From positions 23,251 to 87,250 of the forward strand of contig JAZQMQ010000023.1 of the NCBI GenBank assembly GCA_045543555.1: 64,000 nucleotides of DNA, written 5' to 3'. This stretch comes from Colimorpha_A sp045543555 (GTDB lineage Bacteria > Bacillota > Clostridia > Oscillospirales > CAG-272). Under the pieces are notes generated by a model that saw only the letters and a program-made list of their open reading frames with translations, did not search any database and was not told where the DNA came from. Made by a program: the position numbers and the translations under genes. Shown here in pieces: positions 8,524 to 15,652 of this stretch (position 1 is the stretch's first letter; each line of letters opens with the position of its first letter).

Positions 8524-9585
8524 TTAGTTTTCTCCTTTCTCAGCTCGTTGAATGGATTCAAGCACCTGATCGGGACTTGGTATCATACCACCTGTACGGT
8601 TGCACAGGGTTACGGGCTTCTTGCACTGTGAATAGAGGCGAATATCCTCGATCATCTGACCCATATTAAGCTCTACCGAGATAAACGACTTTACCTTATC
8701 GGCAGCAGCTGCGATAGCCTTTGCCGGGAATGGCCAAAGTGTGATGGGGCGGATAAGACCGACCTTGATGCCTTGGCTGCGCGCAGTTACTACGGCATTC
8801 TTGGCAACTCTGGATGCAATACCGAATGCAACAACGCAGATTTCCGCATCCTCCATCATATATTCCTCCCACATTGGCTCGTTTTCTTCGATGAGAGCAT
8901 ACTTTTCGTAGCGGTCGAAGTTCTTCTTTTCGAGCTCGTCGGGCTTTAAGTACAGTGAGTTGACTATGTTATGGGGACGCTTACATTCCGTACCTGTGAG
9001 TGCCCAAGGCTTTTCGTAAACGGTGGGCTCCTCTTCCTCAAACACTATAGGCTCCATCATCTGACCGATGGTACCGTCTGCGAGGATCATGGAGGTCATG
9101 CAATACTTGTCTGCAAGGTCGAAGCCCTTGATCGTGAGGCTTGCCATTTCCTGAACCGACGCGGGAGCGAGAACGATCATACGGTAGTCACCGTGACCGC
9201 CGCCCTTTACCGCCTGAAAATAGTCGGACTGAGAGGGCTGAATACCGCCGAGACCGGGGCCGCCTCTCTGTACGTTGACAACGAGTGCAGGAACGTCTGA
9301 GCCGGCTATGTAGCTAAGGCCCTCGGTCTTAAGGGAGATTCCGGGGCTGGAGGAGGAGGTCATTACTCTCATACCTGCAGCCGCCGCACCGTAGACCATA
9401 TTTATAGATGCAATTTCACTCTCCGCCTGAAGGAATACACCGCCGATCTTGGGCATTTTCTTTGCCATATAAGCGGCGATCTCGGTCTGGGGAGTTATCG
9501 GGTAACCGAAATAGTGACGGCAACCGGCACGTATAGCGGCTTCGGCTATCGCCTCGTTGCCCTTCATTAAAATTCTTTCTGCCAT
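8524..9585 (-). CDS. vorB: 2-oxoacid (probably 3-methyl-2-oxobutanoate):ferredoxin oxidoreductase, alpha subunit
   Basis: 353 residues, the length of the VorB/KorA class. MKGNEAIAEAAIRAGC and FGYPITPQTE at the N-terminus are the standard pyrimidine-side ThDP domain; GGPGLGGIQPSQSDYFQA and the C-terminal domain (ELNMGQMIEDIRL) complete the fold. VorB and KorA are close relatives. I prefer the branched-chain assignment because leucine dehydrogenase and short-branched-acyl ligases share the operon; sequence alone does not exclude 2-oxoglutarate. Confidence 0.85.
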   Translation of the reverse strand: MAERILMKGNEAIAEAAIRAGCRHYFGYPITPQTEIAAYMAKKMPKIGGVFLQAESEIASINMVYGAAAAGMRVMTSSSSPGISLKTEGLSYIAGSDVPALVVNVQRGGPGLGGIQPSQSDYFQAVKGGGHGDYRMIVLAPASVQEMASLTIKGFDLADKYCMTSMILADGTIGQMMEPIVFEEEEPTVYEKPWALTGTECKRPHNIVNSLYLKPDELEKKNFDRYEKYALIEENEPMWEEYMMEDAEICVVAFGIASRVAKNAVVTARSQGIKVGLIRPITLWPFPAKAIAAAADKVKSFISVELNMGQMIEDIRLYSQCKKPVTLCNRTGGMIPSPDQVLESIQRAEKGEN

Positions 9586-9595
9586 GGTTTTCTCC

Positions 9596-9802
9596 TTATT
9601 TTTCGACAGTAATTATGCAATCGGGACACATTGTCGCACAGAAAGCACAACCTATACATTTATTCTGATCCTTAATATACGCAGGTGAATAACCCTTTGC
9701 ATTAAGCTTATCTGAAGCTATGTCGAGACAGCCCTTGGGGCAAGCGCCGACGCAAAGTCCGCAGCCCTTGCACATATCGGTATTAAAAGTTACCTTTGCC
9801 AT
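9596..9802 (-). CDS. 2-oxoacid:ferredoxin oxidoreductase, delta subunit (2x[4Fe-4S] ferredoxin)
   Basis: 68 residues with two cluster motifs: Cys11/14/17/21 (CKGCGLCVGAC) followed by KGC, and Cys49/52/55/59 (CIGCAFCATMC). This is the usual small ferredoxin-like chain of four-subunit VOR/KOR enzymes and passes electrons to or from external ferredoxin. It is the first of the four subunit genes, 10 bases ahead of the alpha gene. Confidence 0.9.
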   Translation of the reverse strand: MAKVTFNTDMCKGCGLCVGACPKGCLDIASDKLNAKGYSPAYIKDQNKCIGCAFCATMCPDCIITVEK

Positions 9803-9812
9803 TGTTTTCTCC

Positions 9813-10475
9813 TTAAAAAAGTTTCTTCTGAAGTGTCAGCGGCATAACGGGCACGCCCGTCAGCTTTTCTGCTACTTCTTTCACCGCCGTGTGTGTCCAC
9901 AGGGGAAGCCCCGTCCTTTCACACAGCTCGTTTATATAGGAATAAGAATCGGTTACGGTCTCCACGGTCGTGAGTTCCCCAAGATTTGAGTTGTTTACGA
10001 TGCAGGTAAAATTCAGCCCGCACGCCGTCTCAATCTCTCTCATTATCTCGATAGCACCGTCAACCGATGCGGTAAGGGGTCGATAGCAGTTGGCTACGAA
10101 CACCATCTCGTAATCGTTCTCCGCCTTTATAGCCTCGACGAATCTGCCGAGGGCATATGCGCCGCGGTCGTCGCCGCCTATATCCATTATACCGTAGACC
10201 GACTTGTCTTGCACAAGTCTGTAGCTTGCGGCAGGCAGGGCTGGCAGGTCAACGTTCGTGTTTGCATACTGTGGGGAAATTAGGTCGATTCCGTGAGCAT
10301 TAAGCTCCTCCTCGCTGTCCTTGGTACGAAAGTACGGATTGACAATATCGAGGTCGGCTATACAGACCTTTTTTCCTTCGTTTGCAAGCTTTATCGCGTA
10401 ATTTACGGCGATATTCGTTTTACCGCTTCCGTAGTGCCCTGCAAAAAGGGTAAGTCGCTTATTATTCATGATCAA
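9813..10475 (-). CDS. P-loop ATPase of the MinD/ParA-like (nucleotide-binding) class in the VOR operon
   Basis: 220 residues. P-loop FAGHYGSGKTN (11-21), Walker-A-prime-like CIADLDIVNPYFRT and a DIGGD motif near 117. It resembles CobQ/CobB/MinD/ParA nucleotide-binding proteins rather than partition ATPases. Its ATG overlaps the stop codon of the acyl-CoA ligase gene by four bases and it precedes the ferredoxin subunit, so it is co-expressed with the oxidoreductase. A role in Fe-S cluster loading or in controlling the enzyme is possible but is my inference. Confidence 0.75.
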   Translation of the reverse strand: MIMNNKRLTLFAGHYGSGKTNIAVNYAIKLANEGKKVCIADLDIVNPYFRTKDSEEELNAHGIDLISPQYANTNVDLPALPAASYRLVQDKSVYGIMDIGGDDRGAYALGRFVEAIKAENDYEMVFVANCYRPLTASVDGAIEIMREIETACGLNFTCIVNNSNLGELTTVETVTDSYSYINELCERTGLPLWTHTAVKEVAEKLTGVPVMPLTLQKKLF

Positions 10476-12748
10476 AGCTGTTTTCTTATTATCTTTCCGC
10501 TCGTGGTCTTGGGCAGACTTTCACGGAATTCAACTATTCTCGGGTACTTATAGGGAGCTGTACGGGATTTTACGTAATCCTGTATCTGCTTTTTCAGCTC
10601 GTCGGTGCCCTCCATTCCCTTGACGAGAACGATGCTTGCCTTGACGACCTGACCTCTTATCTCGTCGGGTGCGGCGGAAACTCCGCATTCGAGTATGTAA
10701 GGAAGCTCCATTATGACGTTTTCAATTTCAAACGGTCCGATACGGTAGCCCGAAGACTTGATAACATCATCGGCACGTCCGACGTACCAAAGGAAGCCGT
10801 CCTCGTCCTTCCATGCGAGGTCGCCCGTGTGGTAGAAGCCGTCTCTCCAAGTCTCCTTGGTGACCTCCTCGTTGCCCTCGTAAGCGTAGGCAAGACCGCA
10901 AGGAAGACCCTTTTCAATGTTGATACATATCTCGCCGTTTTCACCGCTCTCAACCTCGTTACCGTCGATGTCAAGCAGATGAACGTCGTAAAGGGGTACG
11001 GGTTTACCCATAGAGCCTATCTTGTGGCTTCCGCCTGCAAGATTACCAATGATGAGAGTGCTTTCGGACTGACCGAAGCCCTCCATTATCTTGAGTCCCG
11101 TGTGTTCCTCGAACTTGCGGAATACCTCGGGGTTAAGCGCTTCGCCCGCAGTTGATGCGTGCTCGATGCTCGAAAGATCGAAGCGGCTGATGTCCTGCTT
11201 GATGAGCATACGGTACATGGTGGGCGGTGCGCAGAAGGTCGTTATGCCGTATTTTGCAAAGAGGGGGAGTATCTTTTCGGCATCGAAGCGGTCGAAATCG
11301 TAAACGAAGTTTGCCGCCTCGCAGAGCCACTGACCGTAGAGCTTGCCCCACATCGCCTTTGCCCAACCGGTGTCGGAAATGGTGAGGTGAAGCCCGTCTG
11401 GATTGACCTGATGCCAATATTTTGCGGTAATGAAGTGACCGAGGGGATATTTGTAGCTGTGAGCGGCGATCTTGGGATAGCCCGATGTTCCCGATGTGAA
11501 GAACATGAGCATGGGATCGCTTCCGCAGGGAGCATCCTCGGTGCGAACGAAATGGCTGCTGAAGAGGGGGAATTCCTCGTTGAAATCGTGCCAACCGTCG
11601 CGGCTGCCGTTGACGAGGATCTTTTGTTCAAGACAGGGACAGCTCTTGGCGGCGCTTTCCACTGCATCAGACACTTCGCCGTCGGCGGTACAGAGTATCG
11701 CCTTAACGTTTGCGGCATTGAATCTGTAAGAAAGGTCCTTTTCAAGAAGCTGATTGGGAGCGGGAATTGCAATAGCTCCGAGCTTATGAAGACCGAGCAC
11801 CGCAAACCAGAACTGATAGTGGCGCTTGAGAATGAGCATTACGCGGTCGCCACGCTTGATTCCGAGAGATTTGAAGTAGTTTGCGGCTCTGCTTGACTCC
11901 TTCTTCATATCGGAGAAGGTGAGGCGTCTTTCCTCACCGTTTTCACTTACGTGAAGCATTGCCAGCTTGTCGGGCTTACGTGTTCCAAGCTCGTCAACGA
12001 TGTCGAAGGCGAAGTTGAACTTCTCCTCGTTTTTAAATTCGATCCTTGTAAGGACGCCGTCTTCCTCGGTGGGAATGATGAAGTCGTTGTAGATACGTAC
12101 CTGCTTGTCCTCGGCACGACGCTTGGTAGCAACAGAAATTGCTGCCTGTTGCTCGCCCTCTCTTGCCGCTTGATTGCGAAGGACGATAGCATAGAAGGAG
12201 CAATCCTCTCCGCCCACCGCCATCATACCGTGAGGCGTACCCGAATCGTAGTAGATCGTGTCGCCTGGATTAAGTATCTCGGTGTGTTCACCGATCTGGA
12301 TCTTCATCTGACCCTTTATGACGATGTCGCACTCCTGACCCTCGTGAGTTACAAGCTCGATCTCGGCATCGGGACGGTAGTTCATATTCATATAAAGTGG
12401 GAGCGCAATACGGTTACGGAAGCCTGAAGCAAGGTTATAACCGATCATATTGTGTGCTTCCTCTATTCTCTGCCCTTCTCCCTTACGGGTCAGCGCATAG
12501 GAGCGAAGCTTCGGGGATTTACCCTCGAGAATATCTCCCATATCGACGCCGAAGCTGAGAGTACAGTGATAGAGGAAGGCAATACTGAGATTACGGTTAC
12601 CCGCCTCGCACTGCTCGTATTCATAAACGCTCATTCCGGTTCGTGAAGCCATATCCTCGACCGAAAGGCCCGTAATAATACGAAGTTCTTTTATTCGATT
12701 TGCTATTTCTTTTATCTTGTGTTCCATTGAACTGAAGTTCTGTTCCAC
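10472..12748 (-). CDS. HTH-cupin-acyl-CoA ligase fusion (copy 1)
   Basis: 758 residues from a GTG at 12748 with GAGG six bases upstream. Three parts: an XRE-type helix-turn-helix (about 10-66), a cupin (about 120-190; H135, E139 and PGDTIYYDSGTPHG with H173) and an AMP-forming acyl-CoA ligase of the ACSM/medium-chain type (about 240-758) with FFTSGTSGYPK, EGFGQSE, YRIGPFEIE and the catalytic SGKIIRK (Lys752). HTH-cupin pairs normally form MocR/PuuR-like regulators, so this enzyme may sense or regulate as well as catalyse. ACSM-type ligases activate short branched or medium-chain acids. First gene of the VOR operon, with its own promoter. About 60-70 percent similar by eye to copy 2. Confidence 0.85.
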   Translation of the reverse strand: MEQNFSSMEHKIKEIANRIKELRIITGLSVEDMASRTGMSVYEYEQCEAGNRNLSIAFLYHCTLSFGVDMGDILEGKSPKLRSYALTRKGEGQRIEEAHNMIGYNLASGFRNRIALPLYMNMNYRPDAEIELVTHEGQECDIVIKGQMKIQIGEHTEILNPGDTIYYDSGTPHGMMAVGGEDCSFYAIVLRNQAAREGEQQAAISVATKRRAEDKQVRIYNDFIIPTEEDGVLTRIEFKNEEKFNFAFDIVDELGTRKPDKLAMLHVSENGEERRLTFSDMKKESSRAANYFKSLGIKRGDRVMLILKRHYQFWFAVLGLHKLGAIAIPAPNQLLEKDLSYRFNAANVKAILCTADGEVSDAVESAAKSCPCLEQKILVNGSRDGWHDFNEEFPLFSSHFVRTEDAPCGSDPMLMFFTSGTSGYPKIAAHSYKYPLGHFITAKYWHQVNPDGLHLTISDTGWAKAMWGKLYGQWLCEAANFVYDFDRFDAEKILPLFAKYGITTFCAPPTMYRMLIKQDISRFDLSSIEHASTAGEALNPEVFRKFEEHTGLKIMEGFGQSESTLIIGNLAGGSHKIGSMGKPVPLYDVHLLDIDGNEVESGENGEICINIEKGLPCGLAYAYEGNEEVTKETWRDGFYHTGDLAWKDEDGFLWYVGRADDVIKSSGYRIGPFEIENVIMELPYILECGVSAAPDEIRGQVVKASIVLVKGMEGTDELKKQIQDYVKSRTAPYKYPRIVEFRESLPKTTSGKIIRKQL

Positions 12749-12786
12749 TTGGCACCTCTTCGTGCTAAAAATAATTGATAAATTAT

Positions 12787-12816
12787 ATTATACTATGTTT
12801 TGAGCACCCTTGTCAA
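12787..12816 (-). promoter_or_regulatory. Promoter of the ligase-VOR-leucine dehydrogenase operon
   Basis: Minus strand: consensus TTGACA, 18-base spacer, consensus TATAAT, about 40 bases from the GTG start. No T-box or terminator-like structure lies between it and the gene, so this operon is not itself T-box controlled unless transcription reads through from copy 2. Confidence 0.8.
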
Positions 12817-12851
12817 TATTTTTCGAGCTTATATTACTGACAAACTTTACA

Positions 12852-15119
12852 TCAAAGCTTGTTTCTCATGATTTTTCCGCTGATAGTCTTGGGAAGCTCT
12901 GTACGGAATTCGACGATCCTTGGGTACTTATAGGGTGCGGTATGAAGCTTTACGTAATTCTGAATGTCCTTCTTAAGCTCATCCGTTCCCTCTACGCCCT
13001 TGACCAGAACGATACAAGCTTTGACGACCTGACCTCTTACCTCGTCGGGAGCGGCACAAACGCCGCATTCGAGAACGTAAGGAAGCTCCATGATCGTAGA
13101 CTCGATCTCAAACGGTCCGATACGGTAGCCCGAGCTCTTGATAACGTCATCGGCACGTCCGACGTACCAATAGTAGCCGTCCTCATCGCGCCATGCAAGG
13201 TCGCCCGTATGATACATTCCGTCGTACCATACGCTCTTTGTTGCTTCTTCATTCAGGTAGTAGCCGAGGAATACTCCGCAGGAGATCTTTTTATCGGTGC
13301 GGATAACAATCTCGCCGTTTACACCGTCGGGAACGGGATTTCCGTCGGTATCAACAAGGTCGATTCCGTAGCTCGGAACGGGCTTACCCATAGCGCCGGG
13401 CTTAAGCTGTGTACCATAAAGGTTTGCTATACCGAGGGTCATTTCCGTCTGACCAAATCCCTCCGCAATATGAAGCCCCGTTGCCTTTTCAAACTGATAA
13501 TAGACCTCGGGATTAAGCGCCTCGCCTGCCGTTGTGGCATGACGAATGGAGGAAAGGTCGTATTTACTCAGATCCTGCTTGATAAGCATTCTGTACATCG
13601 TGGGCGGTGCGCAGAAGGTGGTGATTCCGTACTTACTAAACATCGGCAGGATCTTTTCGGAATCGAAACGATCAAAATCATATGTGAATACAGCACCTTC
13701 GCAGAGCCACTGACCGTAGAGCTTGCCCCAAAGTGCCTTACCCCAACCGGTTTCGGAAATTGTGAAGTGCAGTCCGTCCTGCTCACAAAGATGCCAATAT
13801 TTTGCGGTAACAAAGTGACCGAGTGCATATTTATACGAATGCATTGCCATTTTGGGATAACCCGTTGTACCCGAGGTGAAAAGCATAAGCATAGGATCGT
13901 TTCCACAGGGAGCGTCGTCGGTACGGACAAAACGGCGACTGAAAAGAGAATATTCGTTATCAAAGTCGTGCCAACCGTCGCGGCTTCCGCCAACAAGCAC
14001 CTTGGTAAGAGACTTTTCGCACTGTTTTTCTGCAAGCTCGACCTGATGTGAGGTATCGCCGTCCGCGGTACAGATAATGGTACTTACACCTGCAGCATTA
14101 AAGCGGTAAACGAAGTCCTTTTCAACGAGCTGATTTGTTGCGGGAATTGCGATTGCGCCAAGCTTATGAAGACCGAGAATTGCAAACCAGAACTGGTAGT
14201 GACGCTTCAGCACAAGCATAACGCGGTCGCCACACTTGATTCCGAGGGATTTGAAATAGTTGGCGCTCTGAGAAGAAGCGTCCTTTATATCCTTAAAGGT
14301 GAATCTGCGCTCGGTCATATCGTTTGCTACGTGTATCATAGCAAGCTTTTCGGGCTGACGGCGAGCGATCTCATCTACGGTATCGAAGGCAAAATTGTAT
14401 TTGTCCTCGTTTTCGTAGGAGACATCGGTAAGAGCTCCGCGCTCGTCCTCTGTGGTCTTGATAAATTTTTCGCAAAGGAGCGGTACCTTCGCTGCGGAAT
14501 GCTCACGGCCGCCGATGTAAAGAGGCTGATCCGTTACGTCACTCGCCATGACCATCGCAAGAAAGACGCAGTCCGCACCGTCAATTGCGATCATTCCGTG
14601 AGGAGTTGAGGATTTGTAAAATACACTGTCTCCCTCATGAAGCACTTCCTCGCGATCGCCGATACGGACACGCATTGATCCCTTTACTACGAGGTCAAAT
14701 TCCTGTCCTGCGTGAGTTACGGTGTGAATGGGCTTCTTTTGAAGCTCCTCGGAATACTGATAGGTTACCCAGTAGGGCGTAGCAAGCTTCTTGCGGAAGA
14801 GTGGTGCCATATCCTGAATGGTAATACCGTCCTCGCTTGCGGTGGTAAGACCCTCACCGCGACGGGTTACTGTGTAACCCGAAAGCTTTGCGCTGTGACC
14901 CTCGAGAATATCTGTGATCTCAAGCCCGTAGACCTTCGCGCACTTATGTATAAAGGTAAATGGCAGGTCAACCGTTCCGGTTTCATAGGAAAGATACGTT
15001 TCCTCGCTGACCTCTGTCATTTCTGCCATTTCTTTGGGAGTATATCCCATGATCTGACGCATTTCGCGTATACGCTGTGCAATATTCTGCAGCTGGTTCA
15101 TACTTGATTGCGTTGTCAT
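12852..15119 (-). CDS. HTH-cupin-acyl-CoA ligase fusion (copy 2, T-box controlled)
   Basis: 755 residues, same order as copy 1: XRE HTH (about 10-66, MGYTPKEMAEMTEVSEETY), cupin (about 122-192; VTHAGQEFDLVVKG and PHGMIAIDG) and ACSM-like ligase (about 240-755) with LFTSGTTGYPK, EGFGQTE, YRIGPFEIE and ISGKIMR (Lys749). All ligase motifs look intact. It lies directly behind the T-box leader and so should be expressed when its cognate tRNA is uncharged. Likely product: an acyl-CoA from a branched short-chain acid such as 2-methylbutyrate, isobutyrate or isovalerate (inferred from context and class). The two copies probably arose by tandem duplication and now differ in control. Confidence 0.85.
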   Translation of the reverse strand: MTTQSSMNQLQNIAQRIREMRQIMGYTPKEMAEMTEVSEETYLSYETGTVDLPFTFIHKCAKVYGLEITDILEGHSAKLSGYTVTRRGEGLTTASEDGITIQDMAPLFRKKLATPYWVTYQYSEELQKKPIHTVTHAGQEFDLVVKGSMRVRIGDREEVLHEGDSVFYKSSTPHGMIAIDGADCVFLAMVMASDVTDQPLYIGGREHSAAKVPLLCEKFIKTTEDERGALTDVSYENEDKYNFAFDTVDEIARRQPEKLAMIHVANDMTERRFTFKDIKDASSQSANYFKSLGIKCGDRVMLVLKRHYQFWFAILGLHKLGAIAIPATNQLVEKDFVYRFNAAGVSTIICTADGDTSHQVELAEKQCEKSLTKVLVGGSRDGWHDFDNEYSLFSRRFVRTDDAPCGNDPMLMLFTSGTTGYPKMAMHSYKYALGHFVTAKYWHLCEQDGLHFTISETGWGKALWGKLYGQWLCEGAVFTYDFDRFDSEKILPMFSKYGITTFCAPPTMYRMLIKQDLSKYDLSSIRHATTAGEALNPEVYYQFEKATGLHIAEGFGQTEMTLGIANLYGTQLKPGAMGKPVPSYGIDLVDTDGNPVPDGVNGEIVIRTDKKISCGVFLGYYLNEEATKSVWYDGMYHTGDLAWRDEDGYYWYVGRADDVIKSSGYRIGPFEIESTIMELPYVLECGVCAAPDEVRGQVVKACIVLVKGVEGTDELKKDIQNYVKLHTAPYKYPRIVEFRTELPKTISGKIMRNKL

Positions 15120-15139
15120 AACTCAATCCCTTTCAAAAC

Positions 15140-15173
15140 AAAAATCGTCTCAAGAAAATCCTTCTTGAGACGA
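15140..15173 (-). terminator. T-box attenuator terminator
   Basis: Minus strand: 12-bp perfect stem (TCGTCTCAAGAA) with a 5-base loop, followed by ATTTTTGTTTTG. It lies just 3' of the T-box sequence and 21 bases upstream of the ligase ATG, the standard position for the terminator that competes with the antiterminator. Confidence 0.85.
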
Positions 15174-15397
15174 GTAATTATACCCGCGGTACCACTCAAA
15201 TTACGGCATAGCCGTCACTTTGGGCTCCAACAAGCCCTCGCCCTTAACGCGGGAAACGGAATGCCCTGGCTTAAGCTCGGACATTCGACTCGGAAGTGAT
15301 ATGCACATTGGCTCCAAGCTATCGGCTCACACCGTCCGCCGACTCTCTGAAAGCTTAAGTAACCGTGCCGTCTTCGTCACAGTCTTTGAATATTGTT
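15140..15397 (-). promoter_or_regulatory. T-box riboswitch (specifier read as Ile, ATC)
   Basis: Minus strand, about 255 nt. Stem I closes by CTTAAGCT pairing with AGCTTAAG (15352-15359 with 15270-15277) and contains AGAGAGTCGGCGG and GTGTGAGCCGATAG, matching the conserved AG-bulge/loop-E part. The 3' strand has CATATCACTTCCGAGTC, placing ATC (15298-15300) as the specifier, followed by the conserved A. The T-box sequence GAGTGGTACCGCGGG is at 15182-15196; its variable base is U, which pairs with discriminator A73, as in tRNA-Ile. The terminator follows. The Ile reading is likely but not certain, because one-codon register shifts are hard to exclude by eye. Confidence 0.85.
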
Positions 15398-15403
15398 GAA
15401 AAT

Positions 15404-15432
15404 ATTTTACCACGATAAAGGGACTTTGTCAA
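15404..15432 (-). promoter_or_regulatory. Promoter of the T-box transcript
   Basis: Minus strand: TTGACA, 17-base spacer, TAAAAT, about ten bases upstream of the predicted start of the T-box leader. Confidence 0.8.
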
Positions 15433-15526
15433 ATGTTTTTTAATCAAAATGTGCAAAAAAATTTAATCCGCTGTCTTTTTTATTTTGTGCAAAAGCGTCA
15501 AAAGTTACAACATTGCTTGTTTTCTC

Positions 15527-15555
15527 TTGACAATTAACAGATTTAATGGTTAAAT
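15527..15555 (+). promoter_or_regulatory. Promoter of the LeuA-like operon
   Basis: Plus strand: consensus TTGACA, 17-base spacer, TTAAAT, about 100 bases upstream of the ATG at 15653 and divergent from the T-box promoter. The -10 box lies in the first copy of the 20-bp tandem repeat. Confidence 0.7.
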
Positions 15556-15588
15556 ATATAAATACAGAGTTAAATATATAAGCACAGA
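15549..15588 (+). repeat. Two tandem 20-bp repeats over the -10 region
   Basis: Copies 15549-15568 and 15569-15588 share 18 of 20 bases (GTTAAATATATAAxxACAGA). Two turns of about 20 bp in tandem over the -10 box and start site suggest a regulator binding site, possibly for one of the HTH-cupin proteins encoded next door. Confidence 0.6.
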
Positions 15589-15652
15589 ATGTATAATTAT
15601 ACCCCGAGGAAACGCTTTGGGGATCTTATCCAAAAGGAGTTGACAGGCATTT

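Noticed and set aside
6153..10475. Purely catabolic branched-chain amino acid degradation operon
   Set aside because: Enzymes fit either direction, but an Ile T-box next door favours synthesis. Kept as an alternative, not as the main reading.
12810..14051. Plus-strand 413-codon open frame
   Set aside because: Antisense to the second HTH-cupin-ligase gene; no start context or family motif.
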